Positions 61,078-64,000 of a stretch of 64,000 nt of DNA are shown here, in pieces. The notes beneath the pieces were generated by a model. The model worked only from the letters and a program-made list of their open reading frames with translations. It was not told where the DNA came from and searched no databases. The position numbers and the translations under genes were made by a program. Source of the stretch: Vitis vinifera (lineage: Eukaryota > Streptophyta > Magnoliopsida > Vitales > Vitaceae); NCBI RefSeq assembly GCF_030704535.1, contig NC_081822.1:7792501-7856500 (forward strand), written 5' to 3'. Position 1 is the first letter of the stretch. Each line of letters starts with the position of its first letter.

Positions 61078-61595
61078 TTAGGTGGTGAGGTGGGCAGCTC
61101 GGGAGAGGTATCTGTAGCCGAAGAAGAAACCGGCAACAAGGAGAGGAACCAAGAATTCCAGAAGAGCAGCATACGTGGGCGTGCTGTCATTCTTGATGAC
61201 GAAAGCGCTCATTTCTTTGGTCTTTGTTTCCTTGTAGGGAGCATCCTTAGTGGATGCTGCACCGTCCTGGATGTTGTAGCCTTGGAGAACTCCGACCTGG
61301 TACTTGAGGAGTAAGTTTTGAGCTGCCTTGCTGTGCCCGATGTCCTCAAAGTCCTTCGTTGCGTCCTTCCCAGCCGACTCTACCAAAACCTCTTCTCCTC
61401 CCGGGTGCTCTTCCAAGAACTTGGTCACGTCCAGAACCTGTCACAATCCAAAAATCAGATCAATCATCCCACCAAAAAGAAATTGAATTAGGGGAGAGAA
61501 TAATTTCGTACCCTGCCATGAATGACGAACCAGCAATCCGTCTTGGACTTGTGTTGGGCAACTTGTGAGAGAGTGAAAACTTTTTGGGGAGCCAT
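61078..61595 (-). CDS. CB5: Tail-anchored cytochrome b5, 147 aa
   Basis: Two minus-strand exons, 61595-61512 and 61437-61078 (TAA), join in phase 0. The N-terminal heme domain starts [20 protein letters not shown], contains [12 protein letters not shown] with axial His39, and [11 protein letters not shown] with axial His63. A charged linker ([11 protein letters not shown]) precedes one C-terminal membrane segment ([20 protein letters not shown]) and a short lumenal tail, SRAAHLTT. Cytochrome b5 passes electrons from NADH-cytochrome b5 reductase to fatty-acid desaturases, hydroxylases and some P450s on the ER. The single intron after residue 28 is as expected for the family. Nothing looks damaged. 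Which CB5 isoform it corresponds to was not decided. Confidence 0.95.
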
Positions 61596-62936
61596 TTTTT
61601 TCTTATTAGCTATAGATACTGCATCTACATCTCAGGGACAAATAAATAAAGTAAGAAGAATGGGCTTGGGGGGTGGGGTGTTGGTGGTTCGGTGGTTCGG
61701 TGGTGTTGAGCACGCGACCTAACTCCCTCAGGAAGAGCTATAAGTCCACCTCTAGGCTGGTTGGTAGAGGGCAAAGCATATGATTTAGTTAGATCGCTAA
61801 TCATCTAACCAATTCGCAAATAATTAATAATCCGAGATTAGGCTTTCAGAAAGAATGGTCCCACCCTGGACTATATCCAAATTGGCCAAACTCGCGAATC
61901 CCAACACCTGAGTACATTGGTGTTATGGGCTGCTCTTCCAACCATTCCTCAAAAACTAGGAAGTTTTTCCCAGTCCAGACTCGAAAGAGACTCAATCACC
62001 AAAGTGGGCTCTTCTCCATTCACACTCAGAACCCTTATTCTGCTGAATCATTTTTCCGAGTCTCCAACTTCATCATATACTTTTCAGCACAACACAACAG
62101 CGAATCCATTATCCAAGAAAATAGTTCTGGCCAATAATTTTCATTTCTTTTCTCAAAACTATTGAATTAGCAGCAAACATGAATCATGTGACATGCTCTT
62201 TGCGCCTCGGAAGAGATCATCCCTGGATTTCAAAACTTTAAAATTCTGAATTATTCCGATATTCCAAAATTCCCAAACTTGCCATATTACCAGCAGGTAA
62301 CACAGCATGTTTGGAACACTTCCACCTAGAAATTACCATAAACTTAAAAGTAAAAATGAGCATAAAGTTCAATGGATGACTATTTTTATAATTCCATTCC
62401 ATTCCAATCTCACACCACAAAATGTTTGGTAAAACTTAATACATACCATTTAAGCACTTAAATTAATTGTCACGTTAAAACATTCTTAAATTATTAAATT
62501 AATATATCAAAGTCAATTTTAACTTTTAAATTATAATATCGAGTTATTTTAATAAATATACCCAACATATTTAATAACTTGAATTAAATTATTAAATTAT
62601 ATTAATTCTTATCATTTACCTTTTATAATTTCTAATTACAAACTTCTTCGGATTGCATCTGTTTCTGCACCCTAACAAAGCCGTTTCATTTTTAAACTTA
62701 AAAAAGGGTACCCGTATTTTTTCATCCCTCTACTAGAATACAACTTTGAGCATTTCAAACCGAAAGGCTGTAAACATTGGCATCCAATCTTTGCTGTTCT
62801 CCCAAAGTCACTGTTGGAATGCAATCAGCACAATCCTTGACCAGGTTGACTAAATAAGTTCAGTAACTGCATTGAAGCAATTACAATGGAAGGGAATGGC
62901 AAGCTATAGTTAAACACAAAGCTCCATTGCTGTTTT
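61596..62936. other. Intergenic region between cytochrome b5 and TGD5-like gene
   Basis: Cytochrome b5 promoter and leader, then AT-rich sequence (62240-62640) without a recognisable gene. Small frames at 61917-62165 have no family resemblance. Confidence 0.5.
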
Positions 62937-63209
62937 TCATCGATCTCTTAACTCTTTCTCATCATTTTGGCCCTTACTACTGAATTCTAAGCCCTGGAAC
63001 GTGACCCTAGATGATCGATACTGACTACCAAATGCAGAGCCAAAGCCCCACCCAAGGCCTAGTCCAACTCCACAGCCTCCACCTGCATATGAAAATTTCA
63101 ACATAAGTGATTCAGCTATATGTAAAGTTAAAGATAGATTCAAATGAAAAGAAGTTTACAGTTAGAGGTTGCATACCCACGCCAAGACCCAAGATATTCA
63201 ATGGCATCC
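62937..63209 (-). CDS. TGD5: TGD5-like small glycine-rich protein, 3' exons (5' part outside window)
   Basis: Two minus-strand exons are visible: 63209-63177 (33 nt, [10 protein letters not shown]) and 63082-62937 (TGA). They join in frame to give ..[19 protein letters not shown].. followed by [20 protein letters not shown] and the charged tail NDEKELRDR. The glycine-spaced hydrophobic segment and the [14 protein letters not shown] motif recall Arabidopsis TGD5, a small chloroplast-envelope protein needed for ER-to-plastid lipid transfer with TGD1-4. At least one further 5' exon must exist; none was seen up to position 64000, so it is probably beyond the window edge. Identification rests on memory of the family motif. 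Confidence 0.75.
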
Positions 63210-64000
63210 CTGAAACATATAAACATTGTTAATTAGTAAATGAACTGATTGGTAATGAAACAAGAACTTAGTGGTACTACTGGGGCATTAGGATTGACAA
63301 AGATGTTAACTAGGATAAAAAGAATCTCCCCTACAACAAGAGAAAGGAATAATGAAAAGTCTCATAAATTAATTTGAAGTTTAAGAAGGCTCAATTTACT
63401 AGAAGACTGCAATCAAACTGACATTTATTTTACAAGTAAATTTGTGTCCTCATAGGGATTGGAACCTAGAACCTCCCACAAACCCTCCCTAACCCTTTAC
63501 CACTTGTGCCATGCCTCAAGGGCTGTAATCACACACTGACATTATGTTCAATCTGAAGATAATCAAGGAGATATAGAGCTTTTGTTTGCCTAAACATGTG
63601 GCATTCGAAATTGGATGGATATATACTTAAACCTGCATCTGCAACAGGAAACCACTTTCTCATACAGTACAAACTTTGGTTGCAGGAGGAGAAATCTTCC
63701 CATCACTACGACTTTGGTGAAAAATTTTATTCCACTAGTGGTCAATTTGCATTTGGGTCAAGCTCAGGTAATGTGTGTTAGCAATTTGATAAGCTTAAAT
63801 ATATTTATGTCAATTTTTGTTTTGTAATTATAGGGCAAGTTATGCATAAACTCCCCTCTTTGTGGCAATCTTTGAAAGACAGTTTATTAGATACCTGGAA
63901 ATAAGAGAACTAAATTTAACTGATGAAAAAACTGTGTCAAGAACTGTTCCAGGTTCTACCTGGGCTTTCCTTAAAGAAGAATTGTCTTATTTCTTATATA
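63210..64000. other. Upstream intron or flank of TGD5-like gene, with a SINE
   Basis: Noncoding sequence with a SINE at 63426-63534. No exon of the TGD5-like gene or of another gene was recognised to the window end. Confidence 0.5.
63426..63534 (-). mobile_element. tRNA-derived SINE, minus strand, with 9-bp target duplication
   Basis: On the minus strand the element contains an RNA polymerase III A-box-like TGGCACAAGTGG, then about 30 bases later a B-box-like GGTTCCAATCC. It ends with TTTACTTGTAAAATA. ACTGACATT flanks it on both sides (63417-63425 and 63535-63543), as expected for target-primed insertion. At about 109 bp it is short for a plant SINE. Confidence 0.82.

Noticed and set aside
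61730-61790. tRNA-like text GGCTGGTTGGTAGAGGGC
   Set aside because: It resembles a D-arm, but no B-box, acceptor stem or anticodon arm could be matched.

Overview
The window looks like nuclear DNA of a eudicot plant, most likely grapevine (Vitis) or a close relative. It is AT-rich and gene-sparse. Its genes are split by GT-AG introns, several introns and intergenic stretches are filled with L1-type LINEs and small MITEs, and the proteins are typical higher-plant families. The species call is inferred from overall character, not from a diagnostic marker. Exon coordinates were read by hand from splice signals and reading-frame continuity.

Layout, left to right. (1) 1-13334, + strand: the last four coding exons of a casein kinase 2 alpha subunit. 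Its last intron is about 11.2 kb and is packed with LINE remnants in both orientations. (2) 15171-17288, +: a 78-residue SERF/ZNF706-like zinc protein in three exons. (3) 20221-23434, +: an ACBP3-type acyl-CoA-binding protein. (4) 24915-25721, -: a secreted glycine-rich wall-type protein. (5) About 5 kb of AT-rich intergenic DNA with two MITEs and one doubtful small ORF. (6) 31140-33437, +: an intronless secreted subtilase of the SBT1.7/ARA12 type. (7) 36574-43230, -: an ankyrin plus methyltransferase protein of the RMT2 type, with a relatively young LINE in its first intron. (8) 43231-47935: repeat-rich intergenic DNA. (9) 47936-51639, +: a protein with a syntaxin-6 N-terminal domain and a C-terminal anchor. 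(10) 55159-58959, +: a clade-D PP2C phosphatase. (11) 61078-61595, -: a tail-anchored cytochrome b5. (12) 62937-63209 and beyond, -: the 3' exons of a TGD5-like glycine-rich chloroplast-envelope protein, with a SINE upstream.

These are ordinary, independently transcribed housekeeping and cell-wall or lipid-related genes, not a cluster or pathway. Two neighbour pairs recall Arabidopsis gene order: CK2 alpha next to the SERF-like gene, and the TGD5-like gene near the syntaxin-6-N gene. No RNA gene, CRISPR array, phage or defence system was seen.

The most unusual structures are in the mobile DNA. An inverted pair of about 0.85 kb repeats flanks the promoter and first four exons of the syntaxin-N gene. 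One copy carries a Tourist-like MITE whose empty site is visible in the other copy. A target site (AGTRTTGC) appears to have received two LINE insertions. A SINE has intact A and B boxes and a 9-bp target-site duplication. A MITE has 18-bp perfect terminal repeats.
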